Source: Actinomycetota bacterium
GTDB lineage: Bacteria > Actinomycetota > Acidimicrobiia > Acidimicrobiales > MedAcidi-G1
Assembly: GCA_002721755.1 (NCBI GenBank)
Contig: PBLL01000003.1
Span: 1 to 54,081 of the forward strand
Direction: 5' to 3'
Length of the DNA: 54,081 nucleotides
The position numbers and the translations under genes are program-made. Each line of letters starts with the position of its first letter. The first letter of the stretch is position 1. The notes under the pieces were generated by a model, which searched no databases, was not told the DNA's origin, and saw only the letters and a list, made by a program, of their open reading frames with translations. Positions 1 to 10,511 of the stretch are shown one piece after another.

Positions 1-692
1 ATTACAAAGTCTGCCTCCAATTCATCCTCTTGATCGTCATTCGCACCTCTAAACCTGACACTTGTCATTCCAATATTTCTAGCTCCCGCAACGTCTGTTC
101 TTTTCAAATCACCTATATGAGCAGCATTAATTGAATTAATCTCACCCATTCCTTTTAGTGCATGGTGAAAAATCTTTTTGTCAGGTTTATAAACCCCGAC
201 TTCGTCTGAAAACGCAAAAGAAGTTATGTGATGATCTACTCCAAACTTTTTCAAGTAAAACCTCAAATGTCGACCAGCTGACAATGATGTATCACTCACT
301 ATTGCAGTTTTAATACCTTTCTTGACTAAATAAGCCAAAACTTGATCCACTCCTTCAACAATATTTACTTCGAGGGCAAAAGAAGCTTTATCAAAGGTTT
401 CAGCTAAAACCTCACGATCTTCATCTGTGATTTCTTGTCCAAAAACATTGAAAGCGTCTTCTAATGCTTCTTTGGCTGTGTATTGACGGCCAGCTCGCCA
501 TTCAATATCGAATCGGACTGGAAGCATTTCAAGAACAGATAGCAGAAGATCAGAAGAAATATTCAATCCTCTTTCATCAATAACTTCTTGCCAAACAGAC
601 TGTCTAACTTCAACACCACCTGGTTCACTAACCAAAAGAGTGTTCCAAAGATCGAAAGTTATACCTTGAAAATCAACATGTTGTAATTTCAA
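1..692 (-). CDS. HAD-superfamily hydrolase (partial, C-terminus beyond window)
   Basis: Translating the minus strand from a TTG at 692 gives about 230 residues before the window edge. All four HAD motifs are visible: motif I FDLWNTL near the N-terminus, motif II VSDTS, the motif III lysine in VYKPD, and motif IV GDLKRTD. This marks a Mg-dependent phosphatase or dehalogenase-type hydrolase with a helical cap of about 90 residues after motif I. In motif I the second acidic residue is replaced (DLWNT instead of DxDGT), which is common in HAD relatives of haloacid dehalogenase or YjjG type, so the substrate cannot be named. The TTG start is used because no ATG or GTG opens this frame before motif I. 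It lies 13 nt after the malic enzyme stop, so the two are probably co-transcribed. Confidence 0.8.
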   Translation of the reverse strand, partial: MKLQHVDFQGITFDLWNTLLVSEPGGVEVRQSVWQEVIDERGLNISSDLLLSVLEMLPVRFDIEWRAGRQYTAKEALEDAFNVFGQEITDEDREVLAETFDKASFALEVNIVEGVDQVLAYLVKKGIKTAIVSDTSLSAGRHLRFYLKKFGVDHHITSFAFSDEVGVYKPDKKIFHHALKGMGEINSINAAHIGDLKRTDVAGARNIGMTSVRFRGANDDQEDELEADFV

Positions 693-705
693 TTTTCACT
701 AACTC

Positions 706-2109
706 TTAATTACGACAAACATTGTCAGCAACTGCAGCTTTTGCAACAGCATCGGCAACTTTATAAGGCACTGACTTATCAAACACCGAAGGAACAATAA
801 ACTCTGGACTTAGTTCTTTTTCAGAAATTGAATCTGCTATCGCTTGCGCTGCAGATAATTTCATATTTTCAGTAATTTCAGTTGCGCCTACATCTAAAGC
901 ACCTCGAAAAATACCAGGGAAAGCCAAAACATTATTAATTTGGTTCGGATAATCACTTCTTCCGGTTGCCATCACAGCTGCAAGACCATCAGCTTCTTCA
1001 GGACGAATTTCAGGATCTGGGTTAGCCATTGCAAAAACAATAGGATCTGAAGCCATATTTCGAAGATCGCTAGCATCGATCAGCCCTGGTCCACTTAGAC
1101 CTATAAAAATATCTGACCCCTTAATAACTTCATTCAAAGTGCCCATTTTTCTATCTGGATTTGTGTTCTCAGCAAACCATTCTTTAGCAACATTTAAATT
1201 GTCTCTTCCTTTATAAACAGAGCCCGTTCGATCAACACCTACTATTTCTCCAATTCCAGCACCAATCAATATTTTTCCTACAGCGACTCCTGCGGCACCC
1301 ATACCTGCAATTACAACAGACTGGTTTTCAATATTTTTACCAGTCAAACGGAGTGCATTCCAAAGAGCAGCAAGAGTAACTACCGCTGTTCCATGTTGAT
1401 CATCATGAAAAACCGGAATATCAAGAGCTTCTTGTAAAGCTTCTTCAACTTCAAATGCTGCAGGCGCAGCAATATCTTCTAAATTTATTCCTCCAAAAGA
1501 AGGCGCTAATTTTTTAACTGCTTCAATTATCTCATACGAATCACTTACATCTAAACAAATTGGAAAAGCATCTACCCCAGCAAATTCTTTGAACAGTAAA
1601 GCCTTTCCTTCCATTACAGGTAAAGATGCTTCAGGTCCTATATCTCCTAATCCGAGAACTGCTGTCCCGTCGGTAACTATGGCAACTGTATTTTTCTTAA
1701 TCGTCAGATCATGAACTCGGGATTGATCTTCATGAATAGCCATGCAGACCCTTGCCACACCCGGCGTATAAGCCATTGAAAGATCATGATTATCAGAAAT
1801 TTCTGTTAGAGGTAAAACTTCTATTTTTCCGCCCTTATGCATCTCAAATGTCCGATCATGCCAGGACAGCAACTCAACACCTTCTAATTGTTTTATATGT
1901 GAAATAACCGAATCAACATGATCTTCATCTCTGCAATTCACTACAACATCATTAGTTAATATTTCACCCCTGACATCAAACCCGCCCATTGAAACAATAT
2001 TCGCGCCAGCCTCTCCAACAGCTGTAGCAAACCTCCCCAAAGTATTTGGAACATTTTGAAGTTCTACTTTTAGATAAATGGAATAAGCGGCAGTAGGTAG
2101 ATACGGCAT
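706..2109 (-). CDS. NAD(P)-dependent malic enzyme with N-terminal ACT domain
   Basis: Oxidative decarboxylation of malate to pyruvate, linking the TCA cycle to pyruvate metabolism. The 467-aa protein begins with an ACT ligand-binding domain (about residues 9-85), followed by the malic enzyme N-terminal domain (YTPGVA with the catalytic Tyr near 113, and EGKALLFKEF with the catalytic Lys). The C-terminal Rossmann domain carries VIAGMGAAG and DDQHGTA, where the acidic residues bind the divalent metal. The ACT fusion is seen in the short bacterial malic enzymes of actinobacteria and relatives and suggests allosteric control by a small metabolite. No clear Shine-Dalgarno precedes the ATG. It lies 35 nt after pyrE in the same direction. 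Whether the cofactor is NAD or NADP cannot be decided from motifs alone. Confidence 0.93.
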   Translation of the reverse strand: MPYLPTAAYSIYLKVELQNVPNTLGRFATAVGEAGANIVSMGGFDVRGEILTNDVVVNCRDEDHVDSVISHIKQLEGVELLSWHDRTFEMHKGGKIEVLPLTEISDNHDLSMAYTPGVARVCMAIHEDQSRVHDLTIKKNTVAIVTDGTAVLGLGDIGPEASLPVMEGKALLFKEFAGVDAFPICLDVSDSYEIIEAVKKLAPSFGGINLEDIAAPAAFEVEEALQEALDIPVFHDDQHGTAVVTLAALWNALRLTGKNIENQSVVIAGMGAAGVAVGKILIGAGIGEIVGVDRTGSVYKGRDNLNVAKEWFAENTNPDRKMGTLNEVIKGSDIFIGLSGPGLIDASDLRNMASDPIVFAMANPDPEIRPEEADGLAAVMATGRSDYPNQINNVLAFPGIFRGALDVGATEITENMKLSAAQAIADSISEKELSPEFIVPSVFDKSVPYKVADAVAKAAVADNVCRN

Positions 2110-2144
2110 AAGGTTTAAGCCTACGAGATGTATTGGAAATACAG

Positions 2145-2693
2145 CTATTGATTTTCGTAATTAAACCCTAACTCTGGGGCTGAAATTAAAGCATGAAAAG
2201 AAATGCCCTCTTTTTCAGCCTCTGAAGCACAAGTGCCCCCCCGATCAACAACCGCAATAATCATCACCGGTACCCCACCTAGTTCTCGAACAACTCTTGC
2301 GGCTTCAAGAGGAGAAGTTCCCCTTGTGACAGTATCTTCACAAATAACTACCCGATCATTTAACTCTAAAGCACCAGCCAGCCTGCCTTTTACACCATGA
2401 TCTTTAGATTCTTTTCTAATACTAAAGGAACGTAAAAACCTTCTATCTCTAGCGGCAACAGCAGCAATTCCAAATGCAACTGGATCTGCACCAGCAGTTA
2501 ATCCACCAATTGCTTGAACATCCTCAGGTATAACTTCAAGAGCAGCTTGAGCTACCAACAACATTCCTTCAGGTCTACAAATTGTTTGTTTGGCATCACA
2601 AAACCAGTTGCTTTTGCGTCCTGACTTTAAAACAAAATCACCTTCTTGGATCGAATACTTTTTCAAATGAGTAATCAATCCATCTTTATCCAT
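2145..2693 (-). CDS. pyrE: Orotate phosphoribosyltransferase
   Basis: Transfers phosphoribose from PRPP to orotate to make OMP in de novo pyrimidine synthesis. The 182-aa length is typical of compact bacterial PyrE. Visible are the N-terminal FVLKSGRKSNWFCDAK segment (family pattern F.LKSG..S), the central IGGLTAGADPVAFG loop, and the PRPP-binding motif VVICEDTVTRGTSPLEA. In that motif the usual ED.ITTG is varied to EDTVTRG, with the acidic pair kept. It sits between purB and the malic enzyme on one strand, so purine and pyrimidine genes are adjacent, with about 73 nt separating it from purB. Confidence 0.93.
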   Translation of the reverse strand: MDKDGLITHLKKYSIQEGDFVLKSGRKSNWFCDAKQTICRPEGMLLVAQAALEVIPEDVQAIGGLTAGADPVAFGIAAVAARDRRFLRSFSIRKESKDHGVKGRLAGALELNDRVVICEDTVTRGTSPLEAARVVRELGGVPVMIIAVVDRGGTCASEAEKEGISFHALISAPELGFNYENQ

Positions 2694-2766
2694 AAAAGAA
2701 AATTACCTCAATATCTCTAACTTTCCCCAAATGTAAATGGGATAGTTCAATTTTGAAAAAATCTCC

Positions 2767-4185
2767 TCAAATAATTGGTTCTGGTTTATAAGACGCCGCT
2801 AAAGGTCTATGTGTAACTATGTCTGCAATTTTTTCTACAACCGACTGAACTTGATTCGGAGCATTGCCTATCAAAACTTCTCTTTGATTAAACAATTGAT
2901 TTATTTCTTTTTCTTCCAATGGAAATCTGTCATCATTAGCAAGGAGGTATACAAAATCCAAATCAGCTGAAGCCTCTCTTCTAGATGCCGCCGATTTTCT
3001 AGCATGTTCACTAATAATCTCATGAGCAGTCTCCCTACCGACTCCTTTCTGTACAGCAGCCATAAGAAGTCGCGTAGTCGACAGATATGGAAGTTCTTCT
3101 AGTAACTCTTTCTCAATAACTTCTGGAAATGGAACCAATTCGTCAAGCACGGTTATAAACGATTGGAACAAGCCATCAATGGCAAAAAATGAGTCTGGTA
3201 AAGCAACTCTTCTAACAACAGAACAACTTACATCTCCTTCATTCCACTGATCACCTACTAAACCACCAAGCATTGACAAATAACCCTTAAGTATTACTGA
3301 AAGACCGCTTATCCTTTCAGAGGTTCGTGTATTTGTCTTATGAGGCATAGCTGATGAACCAACTTGTCCCTCTTGGAAACCTTCTGAAAGTAAGTTATGT
3401 CCAGCCATTAATCTGATTGTCTTAGAAAAATTTTCAGGTGCACTAGAGATCTGAACTAGTGCAGCAATAACTTCAAAATCCAGTGATCGCGGGTATACCT
3501 GACCGACAGAATCTAAAATCTCATCAAATTCCAGAATTTCCGCTAAACGTTTTTCAATTAAATCTACTTTTTCAAAGTTGCCTTCAAATAAGTCCAGCAA
3601 ATCTTGTTGCGTACCTACAGCACCTTTAAGTCCTCTAAGTGGAAAATTATTGTATAAAAAATTTGCCTTGTTATAAGCATTGATAAGTTCTTCTGCTGTA
3701 TTAGCAAATCTTTTACCAAGAGTCGTTGGCTGTGCTGCAACATTGTGTGTACGTCCCGTTAACATCAACGAAGAATTTTCAGCAGCAAGACGTCCCAATC
3801 TGCTCAATGATGCTACAACCAAATCTAAAACTAAATCTAAGCTCTTTTTAATTTGTAACTGTTCGACATTTTCTGTCAAATCTCTAGATGTCATTCCTTT
3901 ATGGACATGTTGATGTCCAGCTAATTCAGAAAATTCTTCTAAGCGAGCTTTAACATCATGACGAGTAATTTCTTCTCGATTCCGAATCGAACCCAAATCG
4001 ACTTTATGAATGACTGATTCATAATCCGTGATTATTTGATCATCAATTTCAATTCCAAGCTCTTTTTGTGCTTTTAATACAGCAACCCATAGTTCTCGTT
4101 CAAGAATTACTCGCGATTCGGTTGACCAAATATCCACCATTTTCTGGCTTGCATAGCGACTAGCGAGAACATTTTCCACAATCAA
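2767..4185 (-). CDS. purB: Adenylosuccinate lyase
   Basis: Fumarase/aspartase-superfamily enzyme that acts twice in purine synthesis, cleaving SAICAR and adenylosuccinate to release fumarate. The 472-aa protein has the superfamily signature GSSAMPHKTN at about residues 276-285, containing the mobile catalytic serine loop, and the conserved early segments KGMTSRDLTEN and TGRTHNVAAQPTTLG (catalytic His). It lies directly downstream of purA (67-nt gap), the enzyme making its substrate in the AMP branch. A purA-purB pair transcribed together is a sensible functional unit. Confidence 0.96.
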   Translation of the reverse strand: MIVENVLASRYASQKMVDIWSTESRVILERELWVAVLKAQKELGIEIDDQIITDYESVIHKVDLGSIRNREEITRHDVKARLEEFSELAGHQHVHKGMTSRDLTENVEQLQIKKSLDLVLDLVVASLSRLGRLAAENSSLMLTGRTHNVAAQPTTLGKRFANTAEELINAYNKANFLYNNFPLRGLKGAVGTQQDLLDLFEGNFEKVDLIEKRLAEILEFDEILDSVGQVYPRSLDFEVIAALVQISSAPENFSKTIRLMAGHNLLSEGFQEGQVGSSAMPHKTNTRTSERISGLSVILKGYLSMLGGLVGDQWNEGDVSCSVVRRVALPDSFFAIDGLFQSFITVLDELVPFPEVIEKELLEELPYLSTTRLLMAAVQKGVGRETAHEIISEHARKSAASRREASADLDFVYLLANDDRFPLEEKEINQLFNQREVLIGNAPNQVQSVVEKIADIVTHRPLAASYKPEPII

Positions 4186-4252
4186 AACGAATTCATTCTA
4201 TCTTGACGCCATCAGCATTTGATCCAACAACACAAACCTTCATTTAATCTCG

Positions 4253-5554
<1,302 letters not shown>

Positions 5555-5630
5555 TTATTACCCGCTGAGCTTATCCCAATCTTTCAGTTTTTTTCAGTAC
5601 TTGATACAGAACTTTAAATAAAAACGCATC

Positions 5631-5659
5631 AAATCTTTAGTTGCTTAAACTAAAGATTT
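5631..5659. repeat. Perfect inverted repeat, 12-bp arms
   Basis: Arms 5631-5642 (AAATCTTTAGTT) and 5648-5659 (AACTAAAGATTT) are exact reverse complements around a 5-nt loop. It is the first of three hairpins between hspR and purA. On the plus strand it is followed by a T-rich run (TTTTCTTTT), but no plus-strand gene lies upstream. It may be a terminator reading either way, an RNA processing site or an operator for purA. The function is inferred only. Confidence 0.6.
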
Positions 5660-5660
5660 T

Positions 5661-5685
5661 CTTTTCCACATGCCCTGTGGAAAAG
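5661..5685. repeat. Perfect inverted repeat made of two DnaA-box-like sequences
   Basis: Arms 5661-5670 (CTTTTCCACA) and 5676-5685 (TGTGGAAAAG) pair perfectly over a 5-nt loop. Each arm contains TTTTCCACA, which fits the relaxed DnaA-box consensus TTWTNCACA, so the element is at once a hairpin and a head-to-head pair of candidate DnaA boxes. It is about 35 kb from dnaA. It could instead be a terminator of the hspR operon, since on the minus strand it is followed by AAAATCTTTAG rather than a clean U-tract. Confidence 0.55.
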
Positions 5686-5693
5686 TCTTTAAT

Positions 5694-5712
5694 CCCCTTT
5701 CAGACAAAGGGG
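5694..5712 (-). terminator. Hairpin downstream of hspR, possible terminator
   Basis: Arms 5694-5700 (CCCCTTT) and 5706-5712 (AAAGGGG) form a GC-containing 7-bp stem with a 5-nt loop, the first hairpin met by transcripts leaving hspR on the minus strand. The bases after it (ATTAAAGACTTTT on the minus strand) are only moderately U-rich, so efficient intrinsic termination is uncertain. Confidence 0.4.
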
Positions 5713-5787
5713 GTAATTGTGGAATGAAACCTGTTTGTAACCTTTATGTTATGAAATAATTAGACGAAAATTCCTTAAAACTGCAGG

Positions 5788-6171
5788 TCAAGAACGTTTC
5801 TGCTGTCGAAGCAAAGTAACACTTTGCTGAATTGGAACAAGATCTCGTCGATAGTGACGGTGCACTTCTGTCACAGCTTCAGCGATTTGATTTTTTGCCA
5901 TTTCAAGTTCCCTGTTAAGACGGATTACTTCAGCCTCAAGTTCCAAAATTCGCTTAACTCCTTGCAAATTCAACCCTTCAGCAGTTAAATCTGCGATCCT
6001 TCGTAGAAGCCTTATATCAGCATCACTGTATCTGCGGTTTCCTCCAGCTGTTCTGGCTGGATCAAGCAATCCTCGACTTTCATAAATGCGTAAAGTTTGG
6101 GGATGCATTCCGGAAAGTTCAGCTGCAACTGAAATTACATAAACTGCTTGATCAGGTTGTGGTCGTTCCAT
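5788..6171 (-). CDS. hspR: HspR, MerR-family heat-shock repressor
   Basis: MerR-type winged-helix regulator that represses the dnaK operon in actinobacteria, with DnaK acting as co-repressor. The helix-turn-helix region is seen as VISVAAELSGMHPQTLRIYESRGLLDPARTAGGNRRYSD, then a coiled-coil helix (LNRELEMAKNQIAEAVTEVHRHY), about 127 aa in all. I place the start at the ATG at 6169-6171 (MERPQPDQ) because AGGGG lies 9 nt upstream; an upstream in-frame start would add nine residues without that support. It is the last gene of dnaK-grpE-dnaJ-hspR, the standard autoregulated arrangement. Confidence 0.92.
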   Translation of the reverse strand: MERPQPDQAVYVISVAAELSGMHPQTLRIYESRGLLDPARTAGGNRRYSDADIRLLRRIADLTAEGLNLQGVKRILELEAEVIRLNRELEMAKNQIAEAVTEVHRHYRRDLVPIQQSVTLLRQQKRS

Positions 6172-6199
6172 ATATATTTTCCCCTGTCCGAGCGGCAAA

Positions 6200-6215
6200 A
6201 CTCAACTCACTCAAG
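6200..6215. promoter_or_regulatory. HAIR-like half-sites upstream of hspR
   Basis: HspR binds HAIR elements, CTTGAGT-N7-ACTCAAG. Here the minus strand contains CTTGAGT followed closely by TTGAGT (plus strand ACTCAA, CTC, ACTCAAG). These are two half-sites in direct rather than inverted orientation, between dnaJ and hspR. The match to one full half-site is exact, but the arrangement is not canonical and no intact HAIR was found upstream of dnaK, so this is tentative. Confidence 0.25.
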
Positions 6216-6239
6216 ACCATAGCTTTCTTAATCAATTAT

Positions 6240-7127
6240 CTAATCCTTGGGCAACTTATTTGACATAGAATCATCTAATTCCTGAACAAGTGAGATTTCT
6301 TTCTCACTCATTTCTGTCGGAATTTGAACTTCGACCGTGACTAAAAGATCTCCAACATTCTTAGAAGTCGAAACACCTCTTCCTTTTACCCTAAACGTTC
6401 TCCCATTTGGTGTCCCCGCAGGAATACGTAACTTGACTTTATTGCCATCTAAAGTGCTGACTTTGATCTCAGAGCCAAGTGCAAGTTGGGGAAAAGTTAC
6501 TGGAGTTTTTAAAGTCAGATTGTTTCCGTCACGCCCAAAAAGTTCATGTGGTTCTACTTGTACAACCACAAATAGATCACCAGGACCCGAAGGACCTTGT
6601 TGACCTTTTCCCTTAACTCTTACCCTTTGACCGTTTTCAACACCAGAAGGAATCTTTACTTTCACAGATGTAGAAGCCTTCCCTTGGCTATTTCCTAATG
6701 TCAAAGTCGTAGTGACACCATTAATAGCATCCATGAATGAAAGAGAAAGAGTGGCCTCTAGATCTAACCCTCTTTGCCTGCCCATATTAGGTTGATTTCC
6801 AAAAAAATTACCAAAAACATCACTTATATCAAAAGGCATGCCTCCTGAGCTGAAACCACCAAAATCGGAGTTAAAACCTCCACCAACAGGGCCTAAACGT
6901 CGAAATTCGTCATACTCAGAGCGTTTTTTTTCATCACCAATGACATCATAAGCAGCTGAAATTTCTTTAAATTTTCTCTCTGCCTCTTGATCATCGGGAT
7001 TTGCATCCGGATGTAACTTACGAGCTAGTTTTCGATATGTCTTTGTAATTTCCTTAGATGATGCGTTTTCAGAAACACCAAGGATTTTATAGAAATCCTT
7101 TTCCAACCAATCTTTTTGAACAGTCAC
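6240..7127 (-). CDS. dnaJ: DnaJ-family co-chaperone without zinc finger (CbpA-like)
   Basis: J-domain protein that stimulates the DnaK ATPase. The J domain spans about residues 9-75, with the catalytic HPD motif in KLHPDANPDD. It is followed by a Gly/Phe-rich linker (GGGFNSDFGGFSSGGMPF) and the two beta-sandwich substrate-binding domains (FMDAINGV, KIPSGVENGQRVRVKGKGQ, LRIPAGTPNGRTFRVKGRG). The four CxxCxGxG zinc repeats of type I DnaJ are absent, so this is a type II/CbpA-like protein although it occupies the usual dnaJ position of the hspR operon. At 295 aa it is shorter than zinc-containing DnaJ (about 380). The start is a GTG with weak upstream GAG. Confidence 0.92.
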   Translation of the reverse strand: MTVQKDWLEKDFYKILGVSENASSKEITKTYRKLARKLHPDANPDDQEAERKFKEISAAYDVIGDEKKRSEYDEFRRLGPVGGGFNSDFGGFSSGGMPFDISDVFGNFFGNQPNMGRQRGLDLEATLSLSFMDAINGVTTTLTLGNSQGKASTSVKVKIPSGVENGQRVRVKGKGQQGPSGPGDLFVVVQVEPHELFGRDGNNLTLKTPVTFPQLALGSEIKVSTLDGNKVKLRIPAGTPNGRTFRVKGRGVSTSKNVGDLLVTVEVQIPTEMSEKEISLVQELDDSMSNKLPKD

Positions 7128-7147
7128 TTAATCTCTCACAAAAACCG

Positions 7148-7717
7148 TTAACCACGTACTTTAACCATCGCGGGTCGAAGTATTTTGCCTTCCCAAAAAT
7201 ATCCTTGTCTCAACACTTCGATTACTAGTTGGTCCTCATCCTCTTCATTACCAGGTTCATGAGAAATAGCTTCGTGGATAGAAGGATCAAATTTTTCCAA
7301 AGCTTTCCCAACAAGTTCTAAACCTTCAAGTTCTAATGAATCAATTAATGCTTTTCTGATAGCCACAACGTCATCAGCTCCTTGTAAAACAGCCGCATCA
7401 CATGCATCAAGAACCGGAAGTAATTTTTCGACCAGATCTCCACGTGCATTAGTGCGTGTTTCATCAATCCTTTTGTCTGTTCGCTTTTTATAATTATCAA
7501 ATTCAGCTTTGATACTTTGCAGAAGACTTAAATATTCATCGCGTTCTAGCAAAATTTCGTCAATAGATATATCTGTTAAAGACTCAGTGTTGCTAATTTC
7601 TTCCTGAGGCACCTCATCGAAAGATAAATCATTTACCTCTTCGTTAGTTTCTTTCTTTGAGGGAATAACATCATCTGAAACATTTTGAAGATTTTCTTCT
7701 GGATCTACTGAATTCAC
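7148..7717 (-). CDS. grpE: GrpE nucleotide-exchange factor
   Basis: Exchange factor releasing ADP from DnaK. Of 189 aa, the first 55 or so are acidic and disordered-looking, followed by a long coiled-coil ([28 protein letters not shown]) and the C-terminal beta-domain ([33 protein letters not shown]), matching GrpE. It starts with a GTG whose first bases overlap the dnaK stop (GTGA), implying translational coupling, and lies 20 nt before dnaJ. Confidence 0.95.
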   Translation of the reverse strand: MNSVDPEENLQNVSDDVIPSKKETNEEVNDLSFDEVPQEEISNTESLTDISIDEILLERDEYLSLLQSIKAEFDNYKKRTDKRIDETRTNARGDLVEKLLPVLDACDAAVLQGADDVVAIRKALIDSLELEGLELVGKALEKFDPSIHEAISHEPGNEEDEDQLVIEVLRQGYFWEGKILRPAMVKVRG

Positions 7718-9522
7718 TGTTCATCTACAATTTCGGCATCCACCACGTCATCATTTCCCGCATTTTGAGATTCTGAATTTTCTTGAGCAGCAGATTCATA
7801 AATTCTTTGTCCAAATTCTTGACTGGCTGTCATCAATGCTTCTGTAGCATTTTTTATTGCTTCAATATCTTCACCGTCTAAATGCGATTTAAGTTCAGTT
7901 AATTTTTCTTGAACATTATTTTTTTCTTCTTCAGTGATGTTTTCAGACTGCTCTGCAAGCATTTTTTCAGTTTGGTATACAAGATTGTCTGCATTATTTC
8001 TAATTTCGGCCTCTTCTCGGCGTGACTTATCTTCTTCAGCATGAGTTTCAGCATCCTGAACCATCTGGTCAATTACATCTTTATCTAAAGCTGATTGCCC
8101 TGTGATGGTCATCGACTGCTCATTATTCGTGGCTTTATCTTTTGCCGAAACATGAACAATTCCATTTGCATCAATATCGAAAGTCACTTCTATTTGGGGC
8201 ATTCCACGGGGCGCTGGAGGAATGTCTACTAATTGAAACTTCCCTAAAGTTTTATTGAATTGAGACATTTCTCTTTCACCCTGTAAAACATGAATCTCAA
8301 CAGATGGCTGACTATCTTCAGCTGTTGTAAAGATTTCAGATTTTTGTATAGGAATAGTTGTATTACGATCGATAAGTTTTGTCATTACACCACCTTTGGT
8401 TTCTATTCCCAGGGACAATGGTGTTACATCTAACAAAAGAACGTCTTTAACTTCACCAACAAGAACACCAGCCTGAACAGCTGCACCAACTGCGACTACT
8501 TCATCAGGGTTAACGTTCTTACTAGGATCACTACCTGAAATTTCTTTTACTAGATCAACAACTGCAGGCATACGGGTAGACCCACCAACAAGCACTACGT
8601 GATCTATCTCCCCTTTACCTACATCCGAATCTGAAATCGCCTGTTCAAAGGGGCTACGACACCTTTTTAATAGTTCAGCAGTCAATTCATGAAATTTTGC
8701 TCTTGTTAGTGAATAATCCAGATGTAAAGGCCCGCCATCTGTGGCTGTAATAAAAGGAAGGTTTATTTGTGTCTGTTGAACTTGTGACAATTCTATCTTT
8801 GCTTTTTCTGCCGCTTCCTTAAGACGTTGTGTTGCCATTGGATCAGAGGACAAATCAACACCGTGATCATTCTTAAAAGAATTTACTAACCATTCAATAA
8901 TTGCTTCATCCCAATCGTCTCCACCCAGGCTTGTATCACCATGTGTAGATTTAACTTCAAACACCCCATCACCTATTTCAAGAATAGAAACATCGAATGT
9001 TCCTCCTCCTAGATCGAAAACTAGAATTGTTTGATCAGAGTCTTCCTTGTCTAAGCCATATGCCAATGCAGCAGCTGTAGGTTCATTGATTATTCTCAGA
9101 ACTTCTAGACCGGCGACCTGTCCTGCTTCTTTTGTTGCAGTTCTTTGTGCATCATCAAAATATGCAGGAACTGTAATGACAGCTTCGGTCACAGGAGTTC
9201 CCAAATAGGCTTCTGCATCTCTTTTCAATTTTTGCAAAGTTCTGGCGGAAATTTCTTGCGCTGTGTAACCCTTATCGTCTATTTCTTTTTTCCATGAGGT
9301 TCCCATATGTCTTTTGACTGATCGAATCGTGCGATCTGGATTCGTGATTGCCTGTCTTTTGGCTACTTCACCTACAAGAACTTCACCATCTTTTGAAAAT
9401 GCAACAACAGAAGGGGTTGTACGCGAACCTTCCGCGTTTGCTATGACTACTGGATCACCACCTTCAAGTACACTTACAACTGAATTAGTTGTACCTAAAT
9501 CAATGCCTACAGCTTTACCCAT
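7714..9522 (-). CDS. dnaK: Hsp70 chaperone DnaK
   Basis: ATP-dependent chaperone. The 602-aa protein has the ATPase-domain signatures [12 protein letters not shown] (about 7-18), [14 protein letters not shown]-type (here [14 protein letters not shown]) and [17 protein letters not shown], the linker [13 protein letters not shown], the substrate-binding domain, and an acidic C-terminal tail ending in EIVDEQ. It is the first gene of the heat-shock operon. AGGAG lies 8 nt upstream of the ATG, and a possible sigma70-type promoter sits about 100-130 nt upstream. It is divergent from the phosphoglycerate mutase gene. Confidence 0.98.
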   Translation of the reverse strand: MGKAVGIDLGTTNSVVSVLEGGDPVVIANAEGSRTTPSVVAFSKDGEVLVGEVAKRQAITNPDRTIRSVKRHMGTSWKKEIDDKGYTAQEISARTLQKLKRDAEAYLGTPVTEAVITVPAYFDDAQRTATKEAGQVAGLEVLRIINEPTAAALAYGLDKEDSDQTILVFDLGGGTFDVSILEIGDGVFEVKSTHGDTSLGGDDWDEAIIEWLVNSFKNDHGVDLSSDPMATQRLKEAAEKAKIELSQVQQTQINLPFITATDGGPLHLDYSLTRAKFHELTAELLKRCRSPFEQAISDSDVGKGEIDHVVLVGGSTRMPAVVDLVKEISGSDPSKNVNPDEVVAVGAAVQAGVLVGEVKDVLLLDVTPLSLGIETKGGVMTKLIDRNTTIPIQKSEIFTTAEDSQPSVEIHVLQGEREMSQFNKTLGKFQLVDIPPAPRGMPQIEVTFDIDANGIVHVSAKDKATNNEQSMTITGQSALDKDVIDQMVQDAETHAEEDKSRREEAEIRNNADNLVYQTEKMLAEQSENITEEEKNNVQEKLTELKSHLDGEDIEAIKNATEALMTASQEFGQRIYESAAQENSESQNAGNDDVVDAEIVDEQ

Positions 9523-9625
9523 GTTTTACTCTCCTGGATTTCTTAATTTCACACCAAAACCTCTTAATTTTGAAGCGAAATGCAATCTTATATAATAAAT
9601 ATACTATTTTCTATGTTCTATCTAC

Positions 9626-9653
9626 TATATAATCTTTAGTGGGGTATTAGCAA
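9626..9653 (-). promoter_or_regulatory. Possible sigma70-type promoter of dnaK operon
   Basis: On the minus strand TTGCTA (9648-9653) is separated by 16 nt from TATATA (9626-9631), a reasonable -35/-10 pair about 100 nt upstream of dnaK. The region is AT-rich, so chance matches are likely. Confidence 0.3.
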
Positions 9654-9713
9654 CATTTGATTAAAGTATTTTAAGTATTGTTACAAAAGACGAAAAAACA
9701 GCGAGTTACCTTA

Positions 9714-10463
9714 ATGCCAACACTAATTCTTCTTAGACACGGACAAAGTCAGTGGAACGAGAAAAACCTTTTTACTGGTTGGTATGACTGCGATCTAACC
9801 GATTCAGGAATAGAGGAAGCTCTTCACGCCGGGAAACTTCTTCTCGAAGCTGGTCTAGAGCCTGATGTAATACATAGCTCATTACAAAAAAGAGCCATTA
9901 GAACAGCTGAATTAGTGAATCAATTTTTTGAAAGTAAAGCTTTCATAAACAAAAATTGGCGCCTTAATGAAAGGCACTATGGCGACCTTACAGGAATGAA
10001 CAAAGCAGAAGCTAGAGAAAAATTTGGTGAGGAAAAAGTCCAACAATGGAGAAGGGGGTACCGTACTCCACCACCTCCAATAAGCCAAGAAAATAAGTTC
10101 AACCCAAATAACGATGACCGGTATAAAGAGATACCTAAAGAATCAATTCCTATGAGTGAATGTTTAGCTGATGTTGTAGATCGACTAGTTCCCTACTGGC
10201 AGTCAAATATTGCACCGGATCTTGAATCTGGAAAAAACGTTCTTGTCGCAGCCCATGGAAATAGCTTGCGAGCTCTATGTAAACATCTAGACAAAATAGG
10301 AGATGATGAGATTTCAAAACTAAATATTCCGACTGGCATGCCTTTCATATATGAACTTGATGATGCTCTTAACCCAAAAAATAAAAAACCAGTTCTGGAA
10401 AGAGCACTTGATCCAGATTCTGCTCATTTGAAAGCTGAAGCAGTAAAGAATCAGACGCATTAA
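9714..10463 (+). CDS. gpmA: 2,3-bisphosphoglycerate-dependent phosphoglycerate mutase
   Basis: Interconverts 3- and 2-phosphoglycerate in glycolysis through a phosphohistidine. The catalytic RHG motif is seen at LLRHGQSQWNEKNLFTGWYD, near residue 9, and the second catalytic His in VAAHGNSLRALCKHLD. NERHYGDLTGMNKAE is also family-typical, and the length of about 249 aa is normal for dPGM. I choose the ATG at 9714 (MPTLILLRHG) rather than an upstream TTG because the family begins just before the RHG strand. It stands alone between the divergent dnaK operon and the Fe-S oxidoreductase. Confidence 0.95.
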   Translation: MPTLILLRHGQSQWNEKNLFTGWYDCDLTDSGIEEALHAGKLLLEAGLEPDVIHSSLQKRAIRTAELVNQFFESKAFINKNWRLNERHYGDLTGMNKAEAREKFGEEKVQQWRRGYRTPPPPISQENKFNPNNDDRYKEIPKESIPMSECLADVVDRLVPYWQSNIAPDLESGKNVLVAAHGNSLRALCKHLDKIGDDEISKLNIPTGMPFIYELDDALNPKNKKPVLERALDPDSAHLKAEAVKNQTH

Positions 10464-10511
10464 TGAAATATCTAAAGAAACCTCTTAAATCTTGTATTAT
10501 TTCCTTAATCA

